Origin: Arctopsyche grandis
Taxonomy: Eukaryota > Arthropoda > Insecta > Trichoptera > Hydropsychidae
Direction of reading: 5' to 3'
DNA length: 64,000 nucleotides
NCBI RefSeq assembly: GCF_051622035.1
Contig: NC_135356.1
Coordinates: 12,696,079-12,760,078, forward strand
Shown: positions 45,959 through 60,600 of the stretch, in pieces
How positions within the stretch are numbered: the first letter of the stretch is position 1
Layout: the number at the start of each line of letters is the position of its first letter
The notes under the pieces: generated by a model
Told to the model about the DNA's origin: nothing
What the model saw: the letters and a program-made list of their open reading frames with translations, nothing else
The model's database searches: none
Program-made: the position numbers and the translations under genes

Positions 45959-45998
<40 letters not shown>
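45959..45998. repeat. (TA)n microsatellite, right of the Tc1 element
   Basis: Continues the TA tract interrupted by the transposon. Confidence 0.95.
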
Positions 45999-46001
<3 letters not shown>

Positions 46002-46543
46002 TTTTATTTTTCTGTTTTTCATAATCAAATGTAGGCCATTGTGGCGCGTTAGGTTCTTCATGTAAAGCCACAATGGTCAAAAATAATATAAATAAAATAA
46101 AATAAAAATATTAGATTAGATAATATTTTTGAAAACTGTTCAAAGAATGAGACTGATACTATTACCGCGTGGGGGATTATGAGATTACAATCTAATATTT
46201 AAAACAATAAAAAATATTTGTATTGATATATTGAAAATATTTACATATTAAACATAAACAGGTATTTAATTTTAATACATACATACTTATCTAAACATAC
46301 TTTTTCACATTTCACACTTTATTTTACTAGTTTTACTTATTTCCTATGTATAATTATAATATATACAAAAACATCCACAATTACATGATCTTACCCAATT
46401 GGAGACTTTCAATTAGTCATTCATATATTTATTTGGCTATGACAATTTAAATTTTAAAACAAAACGACGATTCACTACAGTTAACTCTGGATAGTTTAAG
46501 GGAGGGTCACTAGTGCACACATCCAATTTATATTTTTATGAAA
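45999..46543. other. AT-rich spacer, no gene seen
   Basis: Contains a short hairpin GCCATTGTGGC...GCCACAATGG at about 46033-46076. Otherwise featureless. Confidence 0.5.
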
Positions 46544-47764
46544 TAAAAATGTGTTGAACGATTGGCTGATGTTAGAAAAATTTTTACCACCTTTAATTCA
46601 ATCCATGGATCAAAGAATTATGTCGTGAATGAAACGTTCTAAACACCTATGTCGACTTTTAACCTATTAAAAATAAAGTGCTATGCACGTGTATATTCAA
46701 TATTGATCCAAAATAAAGGTAGTAGAATCCATTATATCATCAAAGACAATTTATCCAGGTGTAGGAAAAGATTTATTAACTTCTTACGTTCTAAGTCTTA
46801 TATAATATCTTAAACATGTGTATTAATGGCAAATTTACAAAACTATGCAAATGCAGATAAAGTAATAAAACAATTAAAAAGTAATTACTTAAATGATCAT
46901 GTGAGAAAGTTTTTGAATTTTTTCTACCATTTTCATATTAAGGTTAAAAATAAAAATGTGTTGAACGATTGGCTGATGTTAGAAAAATTTTTACCACCTT
47001 TAATTCAATCCATGGATCAAAGAATTATGTCGTGAATGAAACATTCTAAACACCTATGACGACTTTTAACCTATTCAAAATAAAGTGCTATGCACGTGTA
47101 TATTCAATATTGATCCAAAATAAAGGTAGTAGAATCCATTATATCATCAAAGATAATTTATCCAGGTGTAGGAAAAGATTTATTAACTTCTTACGTTCTA
47201 AGTCTTATATAATATCTTAAACATGTGTATTAATGACAAATTTACAAAACTATGCAAATGCAGATAAAGTAATAAAACAATTAAAAAGTAATTACTTAAA
47301 TGATCATGTGAGAAAGTTTTTGAATTTTTTCTACCATTTTCATATTAAGGTTAAAAATAAAAATGTGTTGAACGATTGGCTGATGTTAGAACAATTTTTA
47401 CCACCTTTAATTCAATCCATGGATCAAAGAATTATGTCGTGAATGAAACATTCTAAACACCTATGACGACTTTTAACATATTAAAAATAAAGTGCTATGC
47501 ACGTGTATATTCAATATTGATCCAAAATAAAGGTAGTAGAATCCATTATATCATCAAAGATAATTTATCCAGGTGTAGGAAAAGATTTATTAACTTCTTA
47601 CGTTCTAAGTCTTATATAATATCTTAAACATGTGTATTAATAGCAAATTTACAAAACTATGCAAATGCAGATAAAGTAATAAAACAATTAAAAAGTAATT
47701 ACTTAAATGATCATGTGAGAAAGTTTTTGAATTTTTTCTACCATTTTCATATTAAGGTTAAAAA
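46544..47764 (+). repeat. Three tandem 407-bp units carrying a pogo/Tigger transposase piece
   Basis: Unit starts at 46544, 46951 and 47358, exactly 407 apart. The units are nearly identical (few base changes, e.g. MLEKFLPP versus MLEQFLPP). Each holds a frame with KSNYLNDHVRKFLNFFYHFH and, across the junction, LPPLIQSMDQRIMS, the box preceding the last catalytic region of pogo/Tigger transposases. Confidence 0.93.
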
Positions 47765-47980
47765 TAAGAAAACATTATACATATACATATATCATACTAA
47801 CAACAAAAGAATTTTTAAAGGAAATATTCTCAAAAACACAAAAAATCACAGATTTTCTCAATAAATATTTAATAAACCTGTTGTCTGTTGCATTATTAAA
47901 CAAAAAACAAAAATCAATAATTAAGATTATCCGTGCCCCCTACCGACTACTTAGCCCGGATAATCGGGGGTACACTGTAT
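47765..47980 (+). mobile_element. Tigger remnant right end
   Basis: The end CGGATAATCGGGGGTACACTG matches, in the same orientation, the end of the second Tigger remnant near 59820 (CGGATAATCGAGAGTACACTG), so the array at 46544-47764 arose inside a Tigger copy. Confidence 0.75.
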
Positions 47981-48641
47981 ACACTTATAAATTTTATATT
48001 TAGTAATACTATCACTAATTCTTCTGAATTTCATTAAAAAATATCTACATACATACATATACAAATTACGTCGATTGCGATCATTAATTTGCCTTAAAAA
48101 TGTTCAGTATAACAAAAAAACGCACCACTTACACCACACCATTCATAAAGGACTTTCTTTTTATACATAAAAACATCCACCACGGGAGGCTTAAAGTCGA
48201 CTTACATCTTCCAGAACACTCTGATGTTATACAATGCATCCTAAGCGAAAAGATTTCAAGAAGAAAAGAAAACCTTCATCCAACACTTCAAATCTTCTGA
48301 AATTACATAAAACATTCCGAAAGATGATTCTACTATATGTCGTCTCCGCACTTGCGTTTAAACACGACTTTGTATTGACTTTATAATGATGCAGCTCACA
48401 TCCACATACTGGATTGTTTGTGTTATACTGATATTTTTATACAATTATGTTACTTCATTATTTTACACACACACACACACACCATTCGCTTACAATTAGA
48501 TGGTAAACAATGTTTCTTGTGAGTTTTTTCTTTCACTTCGATAATTTATATTTGATGGTTTACACACAGCTTAATCTATAATAAAATCACAATGTTCACA
48601 TTCTATCACTGGGTGCCTGCTGATTTTTTTACATCTTTTTC

Positions 48642-51600
48642 TTAATCGCCTTTCAAATATGCCTCCAGAGGATTAGGGCCTTTTCGTTTGGAAAATGTCA
48701 CGGACTTGATTTTCGCTATAACAAAACACACGTATAATGTGAGACTAAATAACAATACATACAAAAAAATCACAATAATATGTTGATAGACACTTTTGGG
48801 AAATACGTCTCTTTCATCTTTAGTACCAATGGTTAAATAAAATACACCACTTTCAGATAAAAATAGGGCTGTGGAGTGGGAGTCGTTGAAAATTCCAACG
48901 ACTCTAACTCCAATTTCGCGCATGTATATACATACATATGATTTCTATGCATATGAATATTGAATTTCTAACAAAGAGTGACTCACCATACCCAATGTAT
49001 GCAGATCTGAGACACAAGTGTTTCTATAATACTTTGGTATTTTTATCATATCTAAAATAGATCAAAGTGTGGAGAAACCTACTGTTTGACAAATCGTTTT
49101 TTTTATATAAGTTACAGATGCATATACAGAGTGTTATGAAGTACAAGGCTTTGAAGTGTTGATAGCTCGTATCATTTAAAACATTTTGAGCCATACATAT
49201 CTCAGTACAAAGTATTGTGGTTTTTTGTTTTAATTTCATTTTCAAGACTTTTAAAAATTTGTCGAGTAGGAAATAACTAAATTTACCTTAAGAGGTAAAG
49301 AGGTAAAAACTAAATTTACTTTAAGAGATAAAATAGGAGTCAAAGCATGCCTGCTCGATCACCTGATTTGACCCCTTTACAATTTTTCATCTGGGGACGG
49401 GCCAACGAGTTCATTTATAAATTAACAGCTAATCAGAAAAATATAAAAATTTTTTCAAATCAAGAATTAAGAAATGAAACTAAAAAAAATTACGTGAGAC
49501 GGAATCGGAATACTCTTATGTATGTACATATTAGCGCGTGTCGTATAGTTAAAAGACTTGAAAAACTTCGTACTTTTAGTGCCGAGAAAGAGTTTAAGTC
49601 CCCAAAAGACAAAAAAGAAAGACTCATCGCCTTTCATACTTATTGAACTTAATGAAATACCAAAAAAATGTATGTATATATGTACTTACTGGTTACAATT
49701 TCAGTGTCTTTCCGTTGTGCGTTCAAGCAATTCAACCACTCGGTCATGGTGATTTTGTTATCGTTGTTGACGTCACAATATCTGGGAAACTTTTTTCCGC
49801 ATCTTCGCAAGTGACGATTTTGCGACACGAGCTGTCTGAATGTCTTCCACTCTTTTCTTTCCAAATTTGAGTTTTTGTTAATATCGAACATGACGAAATT
49901 CCAAATGGCGATCTCCTCTTCTTGGGATGTTTGCCTATTCGAAACAACGACAGACGTATCAGCTAGACGCACAACATAACATAACACCTACATATGTATT
50001 TCTTGAAAGACAAGTCGGAAGACAAGACAAATCAAAAATAAACCCAATACACACATTAGTCCTGTTCTATTAGTATTCATAACCATTTGATTTTTCAGCA
50101 ATTTCATCAAATCTTGAAGGAACACTGCTTTTTTTTGTTCGGGGCAGCCTGGAATTAATCAATTTAGCAAAAACTCAATTATACAATTTAACTTAAGTAT
50201 ATACGTACATATAACATGCACTTAAATCACTACACATACCTTTCATTGGGCGGCTGGGTGTAGAAAATGCATCACATTTGGGTGGCTCATCTTTTATTGC
50301 CGTTCCTGATATTGGTACTCCAGAGTCCTCGTTAACACACCAACAATATCCTGTCTGCGGATAGCATTGTATCCTACGGTAGCGACCATCCGCAGTACAC
50401 TCTGGGACGTAACTCACTGTATCGTTTTTCTATCAAACAATCAAATGTATATTTGTGTCTACTACATACATTAGATATATTTTTTTGCTTTTAACACATT
50501 CTTAGAGTTATCGCAATACGATACGCATTACCTTTATTCGTACTATCTAGCAAACTATTGAATTCTAAAGCATTCGTAAAAACATTAGAGCTGTCCAAAC
50601 TTAACTGTAATATTAAACTGGATTATGTTAATATGTATTAAAACACTCAAACGCCACATAAAAGCAAGTCACTATACCATCTTTAAAAAAGTTTTACTTC
50701 AGAAATATTTACCTTAAGACACGCTGTTCTATACGACCAGGTGTAAGTGTTTAAATTTTGTTTTCACAATGAAGAATAGATTTACCTGCATAACGGTTGC
50801 TTGTTCATCGAGCATGGATTTTCTGTCCGAAAGACAATCAGATAAATCGCCATCGTCTTTGTTTCTATCCAAGGAGTCATCGTTAAAACCTGGTGGATGG
50901 CCAGATAGTTTTGGTACACTTCCTTGCAGCACTGTATGAAAATTGTAATAAACATTAGTTGGGCTAGTTAGAATGTTTTTATAATAATACCGATATAGCT
51001 CACGGTATAATTATGATTTTAATCATGTCAACTCTTTGAGATACAAATTTCTTCTATTTTAGCGCTGTAGAGTTACCATCTCAGTTGAACCGCAAGAGAA
51101 TGAATATATGTAGGCATTCTGAATGTTTTTGTACAATTTAATTGATATTTTTGTTTGTGTATCAATTTTTGAGCTACAATACTTCGACTGATTTATTTTT
51201 CAATCAAAATTTTAGTAAAAAAATCCCCAAAAAAGCTGTTTGAATCGTCGGCGAGAGTAAATAGAAGCTATTTTGGATATAAATGGTAACTATTTATTCA
51301 GTTGCCATATCATTTAATCAATATGTATTACTTACATATATTGCATATGTTCAATCAGTAAATATAAATATATTACATATGTTCAATCAAAAGTGAGACT
51401 TTATAACAAACCGTACAACTTAAAAATTATTTTTATATGATACTATTTTGTCTTACGACAGTGTCTTAGGATCTATTTGTATTCTTTAATGGTAACTCTA
51501 CAGCATTCATACTAATCAAGATCCTTTGATATGTACTTATGGATGATTTTGACAGATCTTTCAAAAAAAATTATGTGTCGATCAACCTATCTCAAAGAGT

Positions 51601-54600
51601 TCATTCATATATGTAAGTTAAATAATCATAAAAAGCATTATTTATAATAAAATACATTGAGCTGAATTTTATAATGTAAAATGTTAAATTATATGTTTAT
51701 CGGCATTGCATAAATAAATAAATATAATAATAATAATTCATGTCACATTGAAAATCAAAACATAGAATGAGTTTATAATACAGACAATATATACATACAA
51801 ATTAATAAGACATATACAAATGAAAAATTTTATACAGAAGCATACACCTTATTGTAAATAGGCATGCATATTAGAAAATATATACAAAAAAAAAATAGCA
51901 ATAATATATTAGTAATGACAATGCACAATAGATAAAGTATGTGTTAACCATTTCCAAACATAAATAATGATACTAATGAGGTGCAAAAAATAATGTATTG
52001 ACGTATGTTCTGTTAAGCTTTACATAACTGCATGCGAAAATAGTAAAATATTTTTACAATAATAATAAAATACCTGTAATGTATTGTAAATATTTATATA
52101 GAAAGGAATATTGGTCGATTTTGAGATTGAATGTTAAATAGTATGTTCTATCATATTGAAATATATGTATGTATGATAAATGAATCAACAATCAAATTAA
52201 TGAATTTCAATCACGAAATCGACGAAAAACTTTCAAATGACATAATTTCAATAAAATCTCAAAAGCTAAAAAGCACAAAAGTACGATTAATAAATGCATA
52301 GATGCGAGGCATATACTTGCTATTATAACTAGGTAACTCGTCTTCGCTAACGATTCATCTACGTTCGCCTAGACGTGGACTTGGAAAACTTGTTAATAAT
52401 ACATATGTACATACATATATATGTACATATCATACACAACTGCCACATTACAGATGCAAAGATCCGGTGATACAAAATGCGGCAAAATCATCTTTACTAT
52501 TTTACGAAATTATTTTTTCTTTTGCTTTTGCCAATTTTTGTTTTATTTTATTTTACTTAATACTTTGGAATTTCATTTAATCACGATTACACAGATTACC
52601 TAAACACAATCTGCTTTAGGTCATCGACTTTAGTGAGTCTTTAATTAATATTATGTATTAGATGTATTATGAGCATTTATATGTATAAGGATTGTAAATA
52701 GGTTTTTGAGCTCTTTTTCCTATTATGCCGTAGATTAACATTAGAATAATATAATACTATGATTACTAACCAAATTAAATTAAATTGTAAAATAGAAAAT
52801 GATCAGTAGATCAGTAGCTATTAAAATAGATATAAAATGTGTTGTGAACATAATTTAGTAATATTAAAAAGCATTTAAAAATCAAAATCAATTTAATCAC
52901 GATTACAAAACGTAATCTGAATTCTGCAAAAATAACTATCTATTGTCAATATACATATCTATATGTAGACATTTTAAAACATTATAACTGCCCATCAACA
53001 TAAATTTGAATAGTGAGGATCAATTGGATACAAAAACCATAGAGGAAGACATCGAATACCACAAGAAATAATAGAAAAATATGAAAATATATTATTAATC
53101 AAATTATGAGCATAAATTTAAAAATGAAACATTAATTTACTATATTCCGTTTTATAGTAAAGATTGTAAAGGGAGTTTAGCCGCACTCTGTATTACCAAA
53201 GCACTATAAATGCATTAATCCAGAAAGAAGTATATTATTCATAGAGAGTCGGAACACTTGCAAATTACCCATTATCAACTATTCACTCAATCTTTACTCG
53301 AGTCTTTTCAAAAAGAGATATATGTATATATATATATATATATATGTGTATATGTATTATATAATATCATTCATTAAATTTGAAACACATGTTATTACAT
53401 ACACAGTGCGGGCTTAGTTTTCAGTATCTTATATGATGGCCCGTGGCGGTGCGGTCGATGGTCGGCACGCTTACCTCCGGACAGCCCAACGTCTTGATCA
53501 ATTCCATCATCGTCATCGTCAATTCCTCCCTCCGGTGGGATTTTGGCAAAGGCACTTTGCCCTCTATCAGCCCCCGGCGCCCGCGCCCGGCCTTCGTCTG
53601 AGTTCAGCGACAAGAACAAACGGAAAGAGACTAAAGAATAATTCTGCAGATCTGCCTTAACCCAAAAACACTACAGGTACGTTACATCGTTAGGATCGCT
53701 TCGAAAAATTGCATTATCAATAAATAGAAATCACACCATGTTTCGACGTCAACTCCGGCAAAAATGAAACATGCACACAAACAATATAAAAAGTATAAAG
53801 GGAGCCATCCTGCGAGCTGAAATGTCTATCTACAAATTATTTTGATGAATTGAGATTTTTTGGCAACTTGATGTTACTACTTCGCCAACCTGAAAGTGGA
53901 AATTCACGTAGTTTTCATTGCAGACTAATCTCTAGCCATTTTGGTCTCCCAACAAAAGACAACTTACATACAATACTTTTTCTGTTCAAATTAAATCAGT
54001 TTGAATAATATAAAACGACAAATTTTAATGTTTTGACGCATTTGATAAAAAACTTATTGTGACAGATGATTCTCAAGAATGAAGTCCAGGAATTTGCCTC
54101 TTGATATGTGTATATTCCATATGGTCTGTTGTGGCATCTTTGACTATGACAAATGCTGTAGTCAAGAAGCTTGCCTGCTGATATATCTCTATGTGACTGC
54201 TCACCTTAAGCTAATGAAATTTCAAGAGTATATAGATACATATTTTACAAACATAGCATTTATTTTAGAAATTTAAATTTAATCGGCTGTGTTCCATACT
54301 TTTTCAATGTCTTAAATAATAATTTTGTTAGAGAAATTACTAACAAACTAACCAGTAGATTCTATAACAGAATCTTTAATAACCATATTAACACACTTGT
54401 GAAGAGTCTCGGTGATTACAACAAAATGTCTATACCCTTCAGGTATAAACACAGATTACCTAAACACAATCGGCTTTAGGTCATCGACTTTAGTGAGTCT
54501 TTAATTAATATTATGTATTAGATGTATTATGAGCATTTATATGTATAAGGATTGTAAATAGGTTTTTGAGCTCTTTTTCCTATTATGCTGTAGATTAACA

Positions 54601-57600
54601 TTAGAATAATATAATACTATGATTACTAACAAAATTAAATTAAAATTGTAAAATAAAAAATGATCAGTAGATCAGTAGCTATTAAAATAGATATAAGATG
54701 TATTGTGTACATAATTTAGTAATAATAAAAAGCATTTAAAAATCAAAATCAAAATAGTAATTCTCTACAACGTGAGCAAAGTTAAAAGTATTCGTTATAA
54801 ATATGATAATTTTTTCTGTAAAACATCACTTCCAAAAATTCTTCGAGTTTCTTACCATAGTCTTTTTTTTACAAGCTTTTTTACATCAAGTACATACATA
54901 CATACATTGTACATTTATCTTATCCCAAACGAAATTTATTTGATGCTATTTAGCCTTTTCAAAAAATAAAAAATTATATGTACACATATGTTTGAATACT
55001 TTCCTGTTATCGCTGGTCAAAATTATTTTTTCTCATTTGATTTTATATTTCTATTCAACAAAATTAGAGTTTCCAAACTACCTCGTTTGGAAAAGGAAGT
55101 CGTATAATTATTACAAGAACGAGGCGTCATTCCAAATAAGATGGTTTATCACAATGGTCACGAGATGAACCATTCGTTTCTCTTATTTCTGGTCCAAGGA
55201 ATTGTCGTTGGGCAAACTGTCCAACGAGGAATTGCGCATGAAAAAGAACCCAACCGTCAACTGGAATAATTACACGTGAAAAGTCTTTGAATCGACAACA
55301 GCCAAAACAGAAGATTGGGGACAAATGGTTGATCGTCGAAATCAACTAGAGCTTGTCCACCAAGCGCAAGAATCTCACCAGCCGAGTGTTTCCTCCACAG
55401 TGGATTTTCGATAGATTAGATATGCCAGAAGACACACAAGCGTTTTCTGGTCGAAGTGCCCGATCACAGGCAAAAACGTTGACTTCCCCATTTAAAATGA
55501 ATCATCTCGACGTTCACACCTAGAACGTTGAGAGAATGTGGGGATCGGTAAAATGCAACAAACGACAAACGACATCAAGGAGCAGCATGTCGTCATTTGG
55601 AGTCATACTAAACCGAATTCGTTTGGAGACAGCAGGTTGAATATAACCAGGGTCACCGAGAGGGGGGGGGGGGGGGGGAAGCTGGTGTTAAAGTTCCAGG
55701 GCCCAGACTACATGAGGGGTCCCGTGTTGGGACGTTCGACTGATCGATATTGATATTGTTGCGTAGGGGTGGGTGGAGGATCCAAGTTAAAGGCCAATGT
55801 CGTGTTACAGCATTTATTGGTGATTAAGCAGATACACGCACTGGCAGTGCTCCGTCCAGAATGTCTTCATATCGCATAAGTACCGCCTTATAACGGGTCG
55901 GTTGCTCAAGGCATCTTCAACGTCTGGTTTGCTTGCCTATTGTTATGGTCACGTACTAGATGTCCCACGCTACCGGTGTGGGTTCTGATAACTCTACCGG
56001 AATGCGACCCCAAGTTACGGCTACCCCCGCTAAGTGCATTCGGGGGAGATAATCCTCGAAACCAATTACAATGGTCACACAGTCTCTGGGATGCTACTCG
56101 GCCTAATCCAATTGCACTTACTCGGCCTAATCCAAGTGTACGTAAAAACATTTTATATTATTCTACATAAAAATGCATATATTTCTTTAATGCTAAATGT
56201 TTATTATTTTTCGATCCGTTTCGATTTTTTTGTGTCCTTGTGAAATCGTATCTGTTATATCATACGTTCTTATTCGATTATTTCAAAAAATAGCATTTAA
56301 CATATAGGTATTTTTCTAATAGTTCTAAACAGATTTTTCGCATATTAAAAATACATATATCTTATATAAGAATTTTTTTTAGTTTGTCATAGGGTATGGA
56401 ATTATTTTTCCAGGGCCCGGGATTCCTCTCGGCGACCCTGAATACAATGACGACGTATTCGAGTCACTTTTGAATTGTATAAAAGCGTTATGGCCTTCAT
56501 CATGTCATATATAATTGTATATATGTATACAAATAAACTATATATGTATATATCTAAAATATATATACATATGTATATAAATAAACAAATTAAAAAATAT
56601 ATTTTGACCCACGATAACAGGGAAGTACCTCTGTTTGTAAATAAATAATATTATGACTCACATAATCAGATCTTTTTCATTTTGAATAGCTTACACTATT
56701 TCATAATCAAAAATAAAAGAGTACATATATATTTTTAAGAATAAAGCATTCTTGGATTGGAAGTCAATTAAAACTGATGTTTATATTTACAAATTAATAA
56801 TAATGTTAATTGATTCATAATTTTTTTTAACATTATATAGTATTATCACTGCATGAAACTTCATTTGGACCAAGTATTATATTAAAATTTTAACAATTTC
56901 ACATTTACATTAGATTTCATACGAATTTTTTGTATATTTTAAAATAGTTATATGTAAAGTGACATTAATTTTTCTAGACTTTAGAATTCCCTAAAGTTCA
57001 ATCTGCAATTCATTGGTTTTGAAAAAACAGAACTTAAATTAATGGAATATTATTATATGTATTATATATTGATCTGCAGTGTCTAAAAAATGAAATTTAA
57101 TTGTAATAAAATACACGATTGATAAAATTATGTTACATATTGGTCACTTTCTATGTAAATTATAATAGCTTATTGCAGTTCTGACTGTTGTCTAATTTTT
57201 TGCATCTTTTATATTTATATAAAATAATAGTATGTAAAAGCTTTTTTTATACAGAATAATGACGATGGTGATTCAATGAAATGATATTACAATTACACGT
57301 CAATAAGACTTGATTGTGGCTATGTATACAGCCTGTATTTAATAACTTTAAACGGCTTTGATGAATACTTTATAAATACAGTATGTATGTTTGTATAAAT
57401 AGCAACATCCATAAGATGTCATCGGCACATTGACTGTGATTTGACGGTTGAAAATCACATACAACAAAAATATACTCACGTACAACATATAACAAAGAAT
57501 ACTTACGGACTATGATAACATCCAAATGGTCAAAGAACCTACAGAATGAAAAGAGTGTACTTATTTACACTGTGAACACAATAAAAAGAACACCAAACCC

Positions 57601-60600
57601 TGTGACCCATGATTTGTTATGTTTGTGTTATTCGTATGTCTATGTTAACAAAAAAAAAACAAGTATATAGTTATTTATTATTGCAACGTGAACTTTCCTC
57701 AAAACCAGTGTGATTGCCACCGTCGGTGTGTTGTGTGAGAAATCCCAACGAAATTTTAGAAAATGTGTACAAAAGTGAATACGCTCCGATACATACATAC
57801 GTTATTAATAAAACAGTGTAATGTTATACATATAGGGTACTCACAGTTGTGAGTGTTATTCATGATGCAGCTCACCCACTCCGGTTTGGTAATCATTCCG
57901 TTTTGGTCGGCGTCGCATAAATCCAAAGTCCTCGCGCACCGATAAGGCTTCACCACCTGTATATGTTCACATCATATTTGAAATTGATGATTAAATAAAA
58001 ATACAGATCGTTCGTTATCGCCATGCAAAAGTAAAACGAGAAGAGCAGCAATTAATCTTTGAGCTTAAAAACCTTCACCGATACCGACACCTTCTACATA
58101 AAGTAAATGTCTAGGCATTTAAAGACCCATACATGATATCGATACTTAGATACAAATATCAACATGCATGAGGCATTTATTGCAAATTATCAATATTGTA
58201 AAATTGATTTAATTATAAGCAAATTATTAAAAAAAAAGGTTCATATACAAAATAATGTAAATTATAAAAAAGAAAAACAAAAACGTTAAGAATAAAAATC
58301 GCATGGCGAAAGTATTCGCTTGTATATGAGCCGTTATGTTTCAAAGTGGCGAAAGTCGAATTTTCGGTTCCAAAAACACTATTTCTGTTTGATTTCATTC
58401 ACAAATTGTTATCACTTATTTTAATTCGATATGTCCATAATCCCAGAAAAGCAGAATAAACGTATACATGCCACAAGTATTTTTAAATATTGTTGAACGC
58501 AATACATTATATTTGATGTTTCTCGAAATGAAGAAAAGTGGACTTGTGCCACTTTCAAACGGCTCATATATTGACAATATAGCGCAAAAAAGTAATGAAT
58601 GACAAAAAGTTTCAATCGTTACAGCAAATATGTACATCAATTCGGTCATTATTATGTAGCTTATGTATAACGGCAACATATCAAATCAAATACTAGATTG
58701 CATTCTCAATTTCAATTTGATTAATCTTTATATTTTAAAAGGATGCTACTGTGTACTCTCGACTATCATTATTTTTTAATAAGAATACGCGTCTGTTGCG
58801 ACATAGACTCGTATAAAGATTCGTATGTATGTTCAGTTATTTACATGTTTAATTACTTTTTGGATTTCCATCTGGATGGCTGACCAGATGTAAGGAACGG
58901 TATGGTATTCAGGAACTTACAATACAAGGAGAACGTCTCAGTGGTTGTGTTTAAGCTGTTCTTAAATTCTGCATCAGATTTCAAGAATATTTGCAACCCG
59001 ATCAATGCAGATGAGGCAGGCATATTGGAAGTGTTTTCCAACGAAAAAGCTTCAAAAGAAAAGTCAATTCCCAGACAAAAGTCATTTAAAAAGGGCGCAT
59101 TACACTCATGTGTTGTGTAAATGCATCAGGAATTCATAGAATGGAACTTTTGTTAATTGGAAAATCGAAAAAATCTAGATCATTCAAGGGACTGAAATAA
59201 AAAATATTCCTGTTGATTATTGTAACCTAAAAGGAGTATGAATGGATAGAGATCTTCGAAGATCAGTTCAAGACTAAATGGGTTCCTGGAGTGAGAGGTT
59301 AATAAAAAGTAAAGGGTTGCAAAAGAAAGCAGTATTGTTAATAGATAATGTTCCGTCTCATCCGAATGAAACTCTATTTAAAAAAAACCCGACGGTCTTA
59401 TGATGTTAAATTTTTACCGCTTGATATTACTAGTCTAATTCAACCCATGGACCAAGGTGTCATATCATTAAAGCTTTACCGTGTTGGTCTTCTCAAAACT
59501 ATTGCTGAGGAAGATGATGACTTGATGAATTTCTGGAAAAAGATGAGTGTATTGGATGCTATACACGGAATGTTGGAAAGTAAAACCAATTCTTCCTAAC
59601 GTGGAAATAGATTTATTACATTGTGAAGAGATTGATCGATCTGAAATATGGAGATTAATAGAATATTTAAAATGCTTTAACAATCGTTTCCAATGCAAGA
59701 TCGATGCGGATATTGTTTATATTGTCACTCAAATGATAGAAACGATATCAAAAATTGATACTGCGGATTATCCAGTCCTGTACTCCCCAGCATTAGCGCG
59801 GATAATCGAGAGTACACTGTATTTATGTCCTATTATGCTACTTTTCAAATCATTTTTTTTCTTTTGAGCAAAATGAATGCCGCTCCAATGTATGTATATT
59901 CATTTCGCGCGATAAAATAAGCTGGTTAATACTCAAGACACAATTCCTGTGAAATAACACATTGTGAAATGCTTCATTGCATCGTCTTTCATGCTCGATG
60001 ACAGTTCAAATGTCGCCCAAGGAAAGATAATACACAATTAGACTTGCTACGCTTTAAATAAATGCTGACTATCCTTATCAATGTGAAGACCCCAACTGCT
60101 TTGACGTTGAATAAATGAAGGGAAGGGCCTAAGCCAATAGCGGACACTATTAAAATGAACGTGTTTTTATTGTCGGGCGGAAACAATATCTCGAAAATGA
60201 ATGCTTCAATTGAGAAGTTAGTATTCCTAAGCGGAATAAAACCAATGGGATAGCACTATGCTAATATGTCATTTTTTGGAGATAGGTCACCGTGCTTTCG
60301 GAAACTTTTCGTAGTTAGTATTTGAATTGAATTTGCGGTCGGATGTTATCCTTCAACTACCCAGGTGGTTTGAAGTCTAAAAATTATGCTAGGGAAGGTT
60401 TTGTGCGATGCAATATATGTGACTTATATGTATGTATATATGACTTATATATGTATGTATGTATACAAAAGAAAATTTGCTATTTGATTTAAGCGTTAAT
60501 TTTCAATCTGCTAATTGTTTAATTGCCTCCGCTCCCATTCTTAATGATCTTTTATGCAGCAGAATAAAAATTGATTGTAAATTTACAATAATGCACTCAC

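Noticed and set aside
46544-47764. Possible CRISPR-like array
   Set aside because: Units are 407 bp with no short repeat/unique spacer pattern; it is an insect tandem duplication of transposon sequence.
48642-48923. 93-codon membrane-protein-like frame including the last SMOC exon
   Set aside because: The hydrophobic part is intron read-through; the acceptor GTTATAG at 48716 joins the last 24 codons to the EF-hand exon in frame.
55906-56170. Overlapping 70-80 codon frames on both strands
   Set aside because: GC-richer repeat interior of a hAT-like/LTR nest; no domain seen.
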